Notes: generated by a model not told the origin, from the sequence alone. Shown: positions 37,291 through 47,578, counted from the stretch's first letter. The stretch: 64,000 bases of DNA from Agrobacterium cucumeris (GCF_030036535.1 NZ_CP080387.1:2352501-2416500), one strand, 5' to 3'. Translations and numbers: made by a program.

Positions 37291-38388
37291 ATGAAGATCG
37301 CTTTTTATTCGCCGCTCAAATCGCCCAACCATCCCGTTCCCTCCGGAGACCGGTTGATGGCGCGCCTGCTGATGCAGGCGATGACGATGGGCGGCCATGC
37401 GGTGCTCGTTGCTTCAGAACTGCGCAGCTTTCTAAAGCAGGCGGATGACCCGGCACGAACCTCGCTTGCCGATGCAGCCGAGCGTGAAATCGAGGCGATT
37501 ACCAAGCGCTGGAAACTGGAAGGCGCGCCAGACCTCTGGTTCTGTTACCACCCTTACTACAAGGCCCCGGATTTGCTCGGGCCGGAACTCGCCAGACGGT
37601 TCGATATTGCCTACGTCACCGCCGAGGCCTCCTATTCGCCAAAACGCAATGCCATGGGCTGGCATGCGGTGCAGGACGGGTTGCTAGCCGCATTGAACGC
37701 AGCCGCGGTCAATATCTGCTTCACCGCACGGGATCGCGAAGGGCTTTTGCGCGCGTCCCCAACCCTGCACTCTGCAATGCTGCAACCCTTTATCGATACC
37801 GAAAAGTTTGTTGCGAATGCCCCAAACCCGACGCCGGGGAGGCTCATCACCGTCGCCATGATGCGGGCGGGCGACAAGCTGAACAGTTATCGCGCGCTTT
37901 CAGAGGCCCTCGCTTTGTTGCCAAAGGATCTCGACTGGACGCTGGATATTATCGGTGACGGACCGGAACGCGGCACTGTGGAGGCCATATTCAGCACATT
38001 TCCCGACAATCGTCTTGTCTGGCACGGCGAAAAAACCGCAACCGAGATCGCCGCACTTCTTTCAAAAGCATGCCTCTATGTCTGGCCCGGCCATGGCGAA
38101 GCCTATGGTCTTGCCTATCTTGAGGCACAGGCCGCCGGCCTGCCGGTGGTAGCCGAAAAAGTGGCCGGCGTTCCCGAAGTGGTAAAATCCGGCACCACAG
38201 GATTACTGACACCGGAAAATGATACAGCCGCCTATGCCGACGCGATCAAGACCCTGCTCGACAATGACAGGCAGCGCGAAGAACTGGCAAAAGCGGCCCG
38301 CCAGTTCGTCGTCAATGAACGATCCCTGGAAAACGCCGCGACAGAGCTGAACCATATCCTGCTGCAAGCAAAGGCGCGAAGATCATGA
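37291..38388 (+). CDS. Glycosyltransferase family 4
   Basis: 365 aa GT-B enzyme. N-terminal FYSPLKSPNHPVPSGDRLMA (acceptor-side loop), C-terminal donor domain with IIGDGPERG and the E-x7-E-like GEAYGLAYLEAQAAGLPVVA. No TM segment; peripheral membrane action is usual. Divergent from the dehydrogenase by 127 bp; its stop overlaps the deacetylase start by ATGA. Donor and acceptor are unknown. Confidence 0.9.
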   Translation: MKIAFYSPLKSPNHPVPSGDRLMARLLMQAMTMGGHAVLVASELRSFLKQADDPARTSLADAAEREIEAITKRWKLEGAPDLWFCYHPYYKAPDLLGPELARRFDIAYVTAEASYSPKRNAMGWHAVQDGLLAALNAAAVNICFTARDREGLLRASPTLHSAMLQPFIDTEKFVANAPNPTPGRLITVAMMRAGDKLNSYRALSEALALLPKDLDWTLDIIGDGPERGTVEAIFSTFPDNRLVWHGEKTATEIAALLSKACLYVWPGHGEAYGLAYLEAQAAGLPVVAEKVAGVPEVVKSGTTGLLTPENDTAAYADAIKTLLDNDRQREELAKAARQFVVNERSLENAATELNHILLQAKARRS

Positions 38389-39128
38389 GTGTGGAAAAAC
38401 TGATTGCAGCGCTGGATGAATGCAGCCGGCGCGGCATGACCGCCGATCTCTGGCTTCGGGACGACGATGCCGTGGAGCCGACATCCGCGCTCGATACGCT
38501 GCTTGATCTTTGCCGCGGCTTTTCCGTGCCGGTAACCCTCGCGGTCATTCCCGAAATGACGACGGACAGGCTCGCGCAATATCTGGATGCGTCAGATATT
38601 GCCCATGTGGCCGTGCATGGCTGGTCGCACACAAATTATGCCGGGAACGGTGAGAAGAAACAGGAACTTGGCGCTCACCGGGAGCTTTCCCTCGTTCTCG
38701 ACGAATTGCAATCCGGACTGGATAAACTCCACGACCTGCATGGCACACGTTTCGTGCCGATGCTCGTGCCGCCATGGAACCGCGTGGATGGCATTATCGT
38801 CGAGGGACTGGCGGTTCTCGGATATCGCGCCCTGTCCGTTTTCGGCCCGGAGAAAAACACCCTGCCGCCCCGTCTGAACACCCATGTCGATGTTATCGAC
38901 TGGCACGGCAGCCGAGGCGGCCGCAACGACGATATCCTTTTCGCCGAAACCGCTGCCCGCATCCTGAGGACCGCCGAAGAGGGCGGCACCACCGGCATCC
39001 TCACCCATCATCTCGTGCATGACGAGAATGTCTGGCGATTTCTGCGGCGGCTTTTCGAAGCAACCAACAATCATCCCGCAGCTCGATGGCGCTCTTCCGG
39101 AGACCTCGTAGACGAAATCTCACCATGA
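38385..39128 (+). CDS. Polysaccharide deacetylase-like (NodB-homology, CE4) protein
   Basis: 247 aa. Conserved LWLRDDDAVEPT supplies the Asp pair of CE4 enzymes and VHGWSHTN the metal His residues (H-x3-H); LVPPWNRVDG and GILTHHLVHDE are later motifs typical of a subgroup often linked to glycosyltransferases. There is no signal peptide, so it acts in the cytosol, perhaps on a lipid- or nucleotide-linked sugar. Coupled to the GT4 gene; its 3' end overlaps the GT32 gene by 9 bp, tail to tail. Confidence 0.83.
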   Translation: MSVEKLIAALDECSRRGMTADLWLRDDDAVEPTSALDTLLDLCRGFSVPVTLAVIPEMTTDRLAQYLDASDIAHVAVHGWSHTNYAGNGEKKQELGAHRELSLVLDELQSGLDKLHDLHGTRFVPMLVPPWNRVDGIIVEGLAVLGYRALSVFGPEKNTLPPRLNTHVDVIDWHGSRGGRNDDILFAETAARILRTAEEGGTTGILTHHLVHDENVWRFLRRLFEATNNHPAARWRSSGDLVDEISP

Positions 39129-40079
39129 TTTCCAGGCGATCAGCAACCCATTCGCCTCGTTGAGCTTCTGCCGGAGCGCTTCGACCACCGCAACCGGCGT
39201 ATGATCGGCAAGAGACGCGGCAACGAACGACGCCGGTGCGAGGCTGATGCTTCCCTCCCGGGCGATGACGGTAAAAATCAGCGGTCCGGTCGACCACCAG
39301 GCCGGTGCGCGCGGCATTTCCTGGAGGACACCGGAAAACGCCTCCAGCATCCTGCGAAAAACCGGATGGCCTGCCGGGGAAGCAATGAAGGAATTGGCAA
39401 GCAGCATGCTGCCCTGCCCCGTATCACGCGGCGTTTTTTCATCGAATGCCGTCAGCCCCACCAGAGGCAGGAAAGCCTCGAAGCTCACATCGTCCCGTGC
39501 CGGATACCAGTCGCAGTCTAGATAGATGCCGCCAAATCGTTCCAGTACAATATAACGCGCCACGTCCACCGCGCCCGGATAATCACCCTGATCGAGCATG
39601 GTCTTGAAGACGGCGTCTGCAAACACGCCTTCCCGCTCAAGGTCGGCCTCGCGCCAGAGACGGTAGCCATATCCGTGCCTCGCGGCATGAGCTGCCCAGG
39701 CTTCCACCGATACCGGCGGGGCTTTTTGACCGATCCATATCTGGTGGATGAACCGCGGCACATCCTCCCTGCTTTTGAGATTGACCGTGCGGCGCTCTTC
39801 CGGTGAAAACTGTGCATATTTCGCCAGCACATGAGGCGGCGGCACCAGCGTATACTGGTAACCGATCCTGGCAACCATATCGCCTTCCGCCTTGGCAAGA
39901 CGCAGCCGCGCCGCATGCAGCCGGCGCGGCAGACCGAGCACCGTCCGCTCACCCATCAGGTGCCCGTCTTTTGCCGCAACCAGAGATAGGAGAAGCGCAT
40001 GCGCTTCCGCATATTGGCCGTCATTTTGCAACTGTCGGGCTTTCTCCAGCTGCGCGTCATAATATTTCTTGTCGGACAT
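39120..40079 (-). CDS. GT32-like glycosyltransferase with DxD motif
   Basis: 319 aa. The core begins IPRFIHQIWIG-like (VPRFIHQIWIGQKAPP), then DVARYIVLERFGGIYLDCDW with the metal-binding DxD at Asp188/Asp190, as in Och1/capsular GT32 enzymes. An N-terminal helical region of about 100 residues (YYDAQLEKARQLQNDGQYAE, TPR-like) precedes it. Start ATG 40079 with tgggga upstream; the longer reading to 40121 is unlikely. Single gene, convergent with the deacetylase. Confidence 0.84.
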   Translation of the reverse strand: MSDKKYYDAQLEKARQLQNDGQYAEAHALLLSLVAAKDGHLMGERTVLGLPRRLHAARLRLAKAEGDMVARIGYQYTLVPPPHVLAKYAQFSPEERRTVNLKSREDVPRFIHQIWIGQKAPPVSVEAWAAHAARHGYGYRLWREADLEREGVFADAVFKTMLDQGDYPGAVDVARYIVLERFGGIYLDCDWYPARDDVSFEAFLPLVGLTAFDEKTPRDTGQGSMLLANSFIASPAGHPVFRRMLEAFSGVLQEMPRAPAWWSTGPLIFTVIAREGSISLAPASFVAASLADHTPVAVVEALRQKLNEANGLLIAWKSW

Positions 40080-40290
40080 GGATCCCCATCCAGAAACGCT
40101 CGTTAACATATCGCCAAACAAGAGCCGTCAGGCAAGCCATCGCGTTTCAGAAGCCGGCTTTGAATTTGCTGCACAATTCGATGTTTCAGAAGCATAGACA
40201 GACAACAAACCCTGCGATAACGTGCCTTTAAGCCCTCCTGAGCAAATTGTCACAAGGCAACGATAAAGAGACGGCAAGGAACCCTTTGGC

Positions 40291-42183
40291 ATGAGCGCAG
40301 GCGCAGATTTGCTCCGTATTGAAAACCTGCGGGTCTCGTTTTCTCTTATGGGCGGCACCATTGATGCCGTGAGGGGCACCAGCCTTCGTATCCTTCCCGG
40401 AAAAGTCACCGCACTTGTGGGAGAATCCGGCTCGGGCAAATCCGTCATCGGCCAGACCATCATGGGCATCCATCCCAAGACGGCGCGTGTGAACGGCCGC
40501 GTGCTCTTCACAGATCCGGAGAATGCCGCAGCCGGCCCCGTCGATCTGTTGCAGTTGCCGAAAGACGGCCGGGAAATCCGCTCGATACGCGGAAATCGCA
40601 TCGGGCTGATTTTTCAGGAGCCAATGACCTCCTTTTCGCCGCTGCACACCGTCGGTAATCAGATCGATGAGGCGCTGCGCATCCACAGCATCCTGTCACC
40701 GGCGGAACGCGCGGAAAAAATGTATGAAACGCTCGACCTCGTGGGGTTTTCCAAACCCAAGAAGGTCGTGAACATGTACCCCTTCGAACTATCCGGCGGC
40801 ATGCGCCAGCGCGCCATGATCGCCATGGCGCTGATCTGTCGTCCGGCGCTGCTGATCGCCGACGAGCCGACGACAGCTCTTGATGTGACCATCCAGGCGC
40901 AGATCCTCAAGCTGCTGCGGGATCTGCAAAGCCGGCTGAATATGAGCATGCTGCTCATCACCCACGATCTCGGCGTGGTGGCAAACATCGCCGATGAAGT
41001 TGCCGTGATCTATCAGGGCGAGATCATGGAAGCCGGGACCGTCGACGAGATTTTCAAGTCGCCAAGCCATCCCTATCTCAAGGGCCTGATGGCAGCCGTG
41101 CCACATTTCGACATGAAGCCCGGCGAGAGGCTGAAGGCGCTACGCGAGATCAATGTTGATCACGAAAGCCTTGTCGGCAAAAAAACCGCTGCGGTGAACA
41201 AAACCCCCGGCCCGCTTCTGACCGTCGATAATATCAGCAAGACCTTCACGACCCGCAAGTCCAGCTGGTTCCGCAAAGGCGATGCCAACGCCACCAAGGC
41301 CGTCAACAGCGTCAGTTTTGAAATCCGCCGTGGCGAATGCCTCGGGCTGGTGGGCGAAAGCGGCAGCGGCAAGACCACCGTCAGCAAGATCCTCATGCGC
41401 GCCGTCCGCCCGGATGAAGGCTCCGTCACCTTCCACCGTCCGCAGGGCGACATCGACGTTCTCAACGCCAAAGACGGCGACCTCAAGGAACTGCGCTCGA
41501 AAATACAGATGGTCTTTCAGGACCCCATCTCATCGCTCTCGCCACGCATGACGGTCGGCAATATCCTGAGCGAGCCGCTGGAAATCCACGGGCGGGGTGA
41601 TGCGAAATACCGCGCCGAAAAAGTTCGCAATCTCGTCAAGGCGATCGGCCTTGGAGAAAGCGCGCTGAACCGTTATCCGCACAGCTTCTCCGGCGGCCAA
41701 AGGCAGCGCATCGGCATTGCCAGAGCTTTGGCGCTTGGGCCAGAACTGCTGATCTGCGACGAACCCGTTTCTGCGCTCGATGTCTCGGTTCAGGCGCAAA
41801 TTCTCAACCTGCTCAAGGATTTGCAGAAAGACCTCGGTCTCACCTACCTCTTCATCTCGCACAATCTGGCGGTGGTGGATTATATGGCCGACCGCGTGGC
41901 CGTGATGTGTGAAGGCCGCATCGTTGAGCTGGCGCCGCGGGAAATCATGATGCGCTCCCCCGTGCATCCCTACACGAAATCGCTGCTGGCGGCCGTGCCC
42001 TTTCCCGACCTCGACCGTCCGCTTGATTTCCGCACCATCGGCAAGATCAGCGCGACGGGCAAATTCGACTGGGGCAAACAGTTTCGTGACGAGGGTGATG
42101 GCGACATGATTTCCGCCGATCTGGGCGACGGCCATTTTGTTCTCGCAAACGGCAACGTCGATATCCGGGAGCTTCGCCCTTGA
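40291..42183 (+). CDS. Peptide-type ABC importer, fused double ATPase (DppD-DppF type)
   Basis: 630 aa with two full ATPase halves: Walker A GESGSGKS at 44-51 and GESGSGKT at 355-362, each with signature (LSGGMRQRAMIAMAL; FSGGQRQRIGIARAL) and Walker B (LLIADEPTTALD; LLICDEPVSALD). After each half is the oligopeptide-transporter tail (SHPYLKGLMAAVP; VHPYTKSLLAAVP). It energises the two permeases downstream. First gene of a seven-gene plus-strand run; the stop overlaps the binding-protein start (TTGA). Confidence 0.94.
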   Translation: MSAGADLLRIENLRVSFSLMGGTIDAVRGTSLRILPGKVTALVGESGSGKSVIGQTIMGIHPKTARVNGRVLFTDPENAAAGPVDLLQLPKDGREIRSIRGNRIGLIFQEPMTSFSPLHTVGNQIDEALRIHSILSPAERAEKMYETLDLVGFSKPKKVVNMYPFELSGGMRQRAMIAMALICRPALLIADEPTTALDVTIQAQILKLLRDLQSRLNMSMLLITHDLGVVANIADEVAVIYQGEIMEAGTVDEIFKSPSHPYLKGLMAAVPHFDMKPGERLKALREINVDHESLVGKKTAAVNKTPGPLLTVDNISKTFTTRKSSWFRKGDANATKAVNSVSFEIRRGECLGLVGESGSGKTTVSKILMRAVRPDEGSVTFHRPQGDIDVLNAKDGDLKELRSKIQMVFQDPISSLSPRMTVGNILSEPLEIHGRGDAKYRAEKVRNLVKAIGLGESALNRYPHSFSGGQRQRIGIARALALGPELLICDEPVSALDVSVQAQILNLLKDLQKDLGLTYLFISHNLAVVDYMADRVAVMCEGRIVELAPREIMMRSPVHPYTKSLLAAVPFPDLDRPLDFRTIGKISATGKFDWGKQFRDEGDGDMISADLGDGHFVLANGNVDIRELRP

Positions 42184-44081
42184 TCACGCGCCGCACCACT
42201 CTCGCCCTCATGGCCTCCGTCTTCCTGCCGGCCTATGCGCGCGCCGCCTATACCGACCCTGATTATTTCAAGGAAAAGCGGGAAAAGGGCGAGTTGCCCG
42301 ACGTTGCGGAACGTCTGCCGAAAAACCCCCGCGTCATGAATATGAAATCGCTCGGCCGCGAGCCGGGAAAACATGGCGGCTCCGTGCGCATGCTCATCGG
42401 CGGCCAGCGCGACATCAGGCTGATGCCGATCAGCAATTATGCCCGGCTGGTCGGTTATGACGAAAAATTCGAGCTGCACCCGGACATTCTGGAAAGCTAC
42501 GACGTTCAGGAAGAACGCATCTTCACCTTCAAGCTGCGCGAGGGCCACAAATGGTCCGATGGCAGCGACTTTACCTCGGAGGATTTCCGCTATTTCTGGG
42601 AGGATGTCGCCCTCAACAAGGAAATCCATAAGGGCGGTCCGCCGATCGAACTTCTGGTCAACAACAATCCGCCCCTGATCGAAGTCATCGACCAGCTGAC
42701 CGTGCGTTACACCTGGGAAGGCCCGAACCCGGATTTTCTGGCGAAACTTGCGGCTGCCTCGCCGGCGAGACTGTTCCTGCCCGCCGCTTATATGAAGCAG
42801 TTCCACATCAAATATCAGACTGCCGAAAATCTCGCCAAACTCATCAAGAAGAACAAGGCGGATGACTGGAGCGGGCTGCATATCAAGATGTCGCGGCAGG
42901 TGCGTCCGGAAAACCCGGCTTTGCCGACGCTGGACGCATGGCGCAACACGACCTCGCCGCCGGCCGAACAGTTCGTATTCGAGCGCAACCCCTATTATCA
43001 CCGTGTCGATGAAAACGGCCTGCAGCTGCCCTATCTCGATCGCTTCCTGCTGAACGTCACCTCCTCCGATATCATCTCGGCCAAGACGGCATCCGGCGAC
43101 AGTGACTTGCAATATTTCGGCCTCGATTTCGCCGACTACACCTTCCTGAAGGATGCCGAAAAGCGTTTCCCCTTGAAGGTCAACCTGTACAAGCGCTCGC
43201 AGGGATCACGCGTTGCGCTTCTGCCGAACCTCAATTGCGCCGACCCGGCATGGCGGGGTTATTTTCAGGACGTGCGGGTGCGCCGTGCACTGTCCCTTGC
43301 GATCAACCGGCATGAAATCAACATGGTCTGTTTTTACGGGCTGGCGAAGGAAAGTGCCGACACGGTTCTGCCGGAAAGCCCGCTCTACCGGTCCGAATTT
43401 GCCGAAGCCTGGAGCGCCTTCGATCGCGCAACAGCCAACAGGCTGCTCGATGAAGTGGGCCTCGACAAGCGCGACAATGCCGGCATAAGGCTCCTTCCAG
43501 ACGGTCGTCCGGCCTACATCATCGTCGAGACGACAGGCGAGAGCACGCTTGAAACCGATGTGATGGAACTGGTGACGGATCACTGGCGGCATATCGGCAT
43601 TGCGGTTTCCGTCCGCCCCACCCAGCGCGACGTCTTCCGCAAGCGCGCCATGGGCGGCGAGGTGATGATGTCGGTATGGATGGGCATGGACAATGGTGTG
43701 CCCACCCCGGACATGTTGCCATCCGGCCTTGCGCCCACCGGTGACGACCAGTTGCAATGGCCGGTCTGGGGCATCCATTATCTGTCCGGCGGCCGCGAGG
43801 GCAAGGAGCCCGATTTGCCGGAGGCGGCACATCTGCTCGACCTCCTGAAAAAATGGCGTCGAAGCGTCACAGAGGAAGAGCGCGAGGCCATCTGGCTGGA
43901 AATGCTTGGCATCTACACACAGCAGGTGTTTTCCATCGGCATCGTCAACGGCGCGCTTCAGCCTGTCGTCCATGTCAAACGCATGCGAAACGTGCCCGAA
44001 AAGGCGCTTTTTGGTTATGAACCCACATCGTATCTTGGCGTCTACCTGCCGGATGCCTTCTGGTACGACGGGGACGCCTGA
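42180..44081 (+). CDS. Peptide-type ABC importer, periplasmic binding protein (SBP family 5)
   Basis: 633 aa, a long member of the DppA/OppA/YejA group. Signal peptide MITRRTTLALMASVFLPAYA, ending near ARA/A. SBP-5 segments are FKLREGHKWSDGSDFTSEDF and RVRRALSLAINRHEINM. A TTG start at 42180 overlaps the ATPase stop, and no better start lies nearby. The N-terminal RMLIGGQRDIRLMPISNYA and length are unlike short dipeptide receptors and recall the murein-peptide/microcin-type receptors; ligand unknown. Followed by the first permease after one base. Confidence 0.9.
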   Translation: MITRRTTLALMASVFLPAYARAAYTDPDYFKEKREKGELPDVAERLPKNPRVMNMKSLGREPGKHGGSVRMLIGGQRDIRLMPISNYARLVGYDEKFELHPDILESYDVQEERIFTFKLREGHKWSDGSDFTSEDFRYFWEDVALNKEIHKGGPPIELLVNNNPPLIEVIDQLTVRYTWEGPNPDFLAKLAAASPARLFLPAAYMKQFHIKYQTAENLAKLIKKNKADDWSGLHIKMSRQVRPENPALPTLDAWRNTTSPPAEQFVFERNPYYHRVDENGLQLPYLDRFLLNVTSSDIISAKTASGDSDLQYFGLDFADYTFLKDAEKRFPLKVNLYKRSQGSRVALLPNLNCADPAWRGYFQDVRVRRALSLAINRHEINMVCFYGLAKESADTVLPESPLYRSEFAEAWSAFDRATANRLLDEVGLDKRDNAGIRLLPDGRPAYIIVETTGESTLETDVMELVTDHWRHIGIAVSVRPTQRDVFRKRAMGGEVMMSVWMGMDNGVPTPDMLPSGLAPTGDDQLQWPVWGIHYLSGGREGKEPDLPEAAHLLDLLKKWRRSVTEEEREAIWLEMLGIYTQQVFSIGIVNGALQPVVHVKRMRNVPEKALFGYEPTSYLGVYLPDAFWYDGDA

Positions 44082-44082
44082 T

Positions 44083-45081
44083 ATGCTGCGATATGTTCTC
44101 AAGCGCATCCTCGTGATGATCCCCACGCTGATCTTGATCTCGATGCTGGTCTTCACCATCATCGAACTGCCGCCGGGCGATTATTTCGAAAGCTATGTCG
44201 CCGAATTGCGCGCCATGGGCGAGACGGCCAACCTTGCCGAAATCGAGGAGCTGCGCGTCCGCTACGGTTTCGACCAGCCTGCTCCGATCCGCTACTTCCG
44301 CTGGGCGACTGGCATGCTGGTCGGTGATTTCGGTTATTCCTTCGAATATCAGCTACCTGTGAGCGATGTCGTCGGAGACCGCCTCTGGCTCACGGTTCTG
44401 GTGTCGTTCCTCACCATCATCGTCACCTGGCTGATCGCCTTTCCAATCGGCATCTACTCTGCCACGCATAAATACAGCTGGGGCGATTATGGCCTGACCT
44501 TTCTTGGCCTGCTCGGCATCGCCATCCCCAACTTCATGCTGGCGCTGATCCTGATGTATTTCGCCAATATCTGGTTCGGCATCTCCATCGGCCATCTGAT
44601 GGACCGCGAATATCTGAACCAGGCGATGAGCTGGGCGAAGTTCAGATCGATCCTCGAACATATCTGGATACCCGTCCTTATCATCGGCACGGCTGGCACG
44701 GCCGGCATGATCCGCCGCCTGCGCGCCAACCTTCTGGACGAATTGCAGAAACAATATGTCGTCACCGCCCGTGCCAAGGGCCTGCACCCCTTCAAGGTCC
44801 TGACCAAATATCCGCTGCGCATGGCGCTGAATTTCTTCATCTCGGATATCGGCTCGATCCTGCCCGCCATCATATCAGGCGCGGAAATCACCGCCGTCGT
44901 CCTGTCGCTCGAAACCACCGGTCCCATGCTCATCAGGGCACTGCAGAGCCAGGACATGTATTTGGCCGGTTCGTTCCTGATGTTCCTGGCTTTCCTGACG
45001 GTGATCGGTGTTCTGGTGTCGGATATCGCCCTTGCCATACTCGACCCGCGAATCCGCTTCGGAGGTGGTAACGTCAAATGA
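44083..45081 (+). CDS. Peptide-type ABC importer, permease 1 (DppB type)
   Basis: 332 aa. MLRYVLKRILVMIPTLILIS start and six TM helices; the cytosolic coupling loop RRLRANLLDELQKQYVVTAR then AKGLHPFKVL is the DppB EAA-like motif. I start at ATG 44083, directly after the binding-protein stop; the open frame further upstream is inside that gene. Overlaps the next permease by ATGA. Confidence 0.95.
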   Translation: MLRYVLKRILVMIPTLILISMLVFTIIELPPGDYFESYVAELRAMGETANLAEIEELRVRYGFDQPAPIRYFRWATGMLVGDFGYSFEYQLPVSDVVGDRLWLTVLVSFLTIIVTWLIAFPIGIYSATHKYSWGDYGLTFLGLLGIAIPNFMLALILMYFANIWFGISIGHLMDREYLNQAMSWAKFRSILEHIWIPVLIIGTAGTAGMIRRLRANLLDELQKQYVVTARAKGLHPFKVLTKYPLRMALNFFISDIGSILPAIISGAEITAVVLSLETTGPMLIRALQSQDMYLAGSFLMFLAFLTVIGVLVSDIALAILDPRIRFGGGNVK

Positions 45082-46253
45082 CTTCATCCATCCCGAAAGC
45101 AGGCGAAGCACTGCCCCATTACGTATCGACCGCACCTTTCGATCCATCCCTGATCGAACCGAACACGTCTGGTATGGCGGCCTTCAGCAAGGCGTCGCAG
45201 CTGAAACTCATGTGGTGGCAGTTCCGCCAGCACAAGATCGCCGTCTGGTCCGGCGCGTTTCTGGTGGTGCTTTATCTTTCGATCTTGATCAGCGAGTTCC
45301 TCGCGCCCTACAATCTCCATACCCGCAATATCGAGCATATCTACGCTCCGCCGCAGGCCATTCATTTGTTCGACAACGGAAAGTTTGTCGGGCCTTTCGT
45401 GTACGGTCGGGAAATGACGCTCGACATGGACAATTTGCGGCGTGTCTATCGCGACGTGCCGACGGATGTTCAGCCGCTGCGTTTCTTCTGCAAGGGCGAT
45501 ACCTACCGTTTCTGGGGCATGTTCGAAGGCAGAACCCACTTTGTATGCCCCGCTGAAGGCGGTGAAATGTTCCTGCTCGGCACCGACCGCCTCGGACGCG
45601 ACGTGCTGTCGCGTATCATCTATGGTGCGCGCATCTCGCTCACCATCGGCCTTCTCGGCGTCGCCATGAGCTTCGTTCTCGGCATTGTGATCGGCGGTCT
45701 CGCCGGTTATCGCGGCGGCACCTTCGATCTGATTGTCCAGCGCATCATTGAGGTCCTGCAATCCATTCCAAGCATTCCGTTATGGCTGGCGCTTGCGGCG
45801 ATCATGCCGGTGACCTGGAGCCCTGTCCTCGTCTATCTCGGCATCACCATCATTCTCGGCATGCTGGACTGGACGGGGCTGGCGCGTGCCGTGCGCTCGA
45901 AATTGCTGGCGCTTCGCGAGGAAGACTATGTTTTGGCTGCACAATTGATGGGTGCGGGCACACCGCGCATCATCGGCAGACATCTTATTCCCGGCTTCAT
46001 GTCGCATCTCATCGCCTCGGCCACATTGACGATACCGGGCATGATCCTCGGTGAAACTGCGCTGAGCTTCCTCGGCCTTGGTCTGCGCCCGCCGATCACA
46101 AGTTGGGGAATTCTGCTCACGGAAGCGCGCAGCGTCAGCGTCATTGCGCTATATCCGTGGCTTCTCATACCGACGATCCCGGTCGTTCTCGTCATTCTGG
46201 CCTTTAATTTCTTCGGTGACGGACTACGTGATGCTGCGGATCCCTTCAGATAA
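45078..46253 (+). CDS. Peptide-type ABC importer, permease 2 (DppC type)
   Basis: 391 aa. After an unusually long N-terminus (about 60 residues before the first TM helix), a periplasmic insertion of about 110 residues (RNIEHIYAPPQAIHLF to HFVCPAEGGEMFLLG) precedes GTDRLGRDVLSRIIYGARISL, the DppC hallmark. The EAA loop is LLALREEDYVLAAQLMGAGTPRII. The insertion is seen in YejE-like permeases. A short inverted repeat (TGCCTTTC/GAAAGGCA, 46276-46311) lies in the gap before the next gene. Confidence 0.94.
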   Translation: MTSSIPKAGEALPHYVSTAPFDPSLIEPNTSGMAAFSKASQLKLMWWQFRQHKIAVWSGAFLVVLYLSILISEFLAPYNLHTRNIEHIYAPPQAIHLFDNGKFVGPFVYGREMTLDMDNLRRVYRDVPTDVQPLRFFCKGDTYRFWGMFEGRTHFVCPAEGGEMFLLGTDRLGRDVLSRIIYGARISLTIGLLGVAMSFVLGIVIGGLAGYRGGTFDLIVQRIIEVLQSIPSIPLWLALAAIMPVTWSPVLVYLGITIILGMLDWTGLARAVRSKLLALREEDYVLAAQLMGAGTPRIIGRHLIPGFMSHLIASATLTIPGMILGETALSFLGLGLRPPITSWGILLTEARSVSVIALYPWLLIPTIPVVLVILAFNFFGDGLRDAADPFR

Positions 46254-46325
46254 AATGGAACACGCCTTGATGAACTGCCTTTCCGCCATCGCCTTTATCG
46301 TGAAAGGCAACAAGAGGTGTGGCCC

Positions 46326-47534
46326 ATGACCTCCCGTTTGAACGACGCGCGTATTCTCATGTACAGCCACGATTCTTTCGGCCTCGGACATCTGCGGCGG
46401 TGTCGCACGATCGCACATGCGCTGGTGGAAGATTATCGCGGCCTCAACGTCCTCATCATTTCGGGAGCCACCATTGCCGGCGCTTTCGATTATCGCGCCC
46501 GCGTCGATTTCGTGAAAATCCCGAGCGTCATCAAGCTGCGCAACGGCGAATACACCTCGATGGACAGGCATATCGATCTTCAGGAAACCCTGAAGATGCG
46601 CCGCTCCATCATTTATCATACGGCCGAAAGCTTTAAGCCTGACATCTTCATCGTCGACAAGGAACCCATGGGCCTGCGCGGTGAAGTGGAGGAAACCCTA
46701 GCTTATCTCAAGGGACAGGGAACCAAGCTCGTCATCGGCCTGCGCGATGTCATGGATGCGCCGCAACTGCTCGAAGCCGAGTGGAAGCGTAACAACGTCA
46801 TGACCAAGATCGGCCAGTTTTATGACCATGTCTGGGTCTATGGCCCGCCGGATTTCCACGACCCGCTGACGGGACTGGATGTTCCCGAAAATGTTCGTGA
46901 CAAGATGGATTTCGTCGGCTTCCTGCAGCGATCCAAAACGCAGGCAGAAACCGTGGCGCATCGGCCGGAAGGCGATTACCTTCTCATCACCACCGGCGGC
47001 GGCGGCGATGGTAGTGAATTGATCGACGATGTCATCAACGCCTACCGCCATGATCCGGAACTCACCCACAAGGCACTGGTGGTTCTCGGCCCCTATATGC
47101 CGGCGGATCAGCGTCAGCGCTTCATGAGCAGTGTCGCCGATATTCCGCATATCGAGATCATCGAATTCGACAACCGCATGGAAGATCTCGTCGCCGGCGC
47201 CCAGGCCGTCGTGTCGATGGGCGGCTATAACACCGTCTGCGAGATTTTGTCCTTCGACAAGCCCGCCCTCGTCGTGCCGCGCACCGTCCCGCGGGAAGAG
47301 CAGCTGATCCGCGCCAGCCGCGCCTCGGAACTCGGCCTTTTCGACATGCTTTTGCCGGAGGATGCCGAAAACCCCGCAAAAATGGCGGAAGCTCTCAAAG
47401 CCCTGCCCGGCCGTGCACCGCCCTCCGTCAATTCGCGGGAGCTGAAGCTCGACGGTCTGGAAAATATATCGAAACGGATCGCCGAATGGCTGCCGCCCGA
47501 GGGCGAACGGACGCCGATCACACTCTCCGCGTGA
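46326..47534 (+). CDS. Glycosyltransferase-like protein (COG4671/MurG-like), paralogue 1
   Basis: 402 aa GT-B fold. RILMYSHDSFGLGHLRRCRT is the N-terminal motif, PDIFIVDKEPMGLRGEVEETL follows, and the donor site includes GGYNTVCEILSFDKPALVVP. Start at ATG 46326 after aagagg. Shares motifs and layout with the gene at 48823, so the two look like an old duplication flanking a GT4 gene. No TM helix. Substrate unknown; it lies 72 bp after a peptide-type ABC importer in the same direction. Confidence 0.85.
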   Translation: MTSRLNDARILMYSHDSFGLGHLRRCRTIAHALVEDYRGLNVLIISGATIAGAFDYRARVDFVKIPSVIKLRNGEYTSMDRHIDLQETLKMRRSIIYHTAESFKPDIFIVDKEPMGLRGEVEETLAYLKGQGTKLVIGLRDVMDAPQLLEAEWKRNNVMTKIGQFYDHVWVYGPPDFHDPLTGLDVPENVRDKMDFVGFLQRSKTQAETVAHRPEGDYLLITTGGGGDGSELIDDVINAYRHDPELTHKALVVLGPYMPADQRQRFMSSVADIPHIEIIEFDNRMEDLVAGAQAVVSMGGYNTVCEILSFDKPALVVPRTVPREEQLIRASRASELGLFDMLLPEDAENPAKMAEALKALPGRAPPSVNSRELKLDGLENISKRIAEWLPPEGERTPITLSA

Positions 47535-47578
47535 CCGGCTCCCCGACAACCACCGCTTCAAAAAGAGACACGCGCAAC

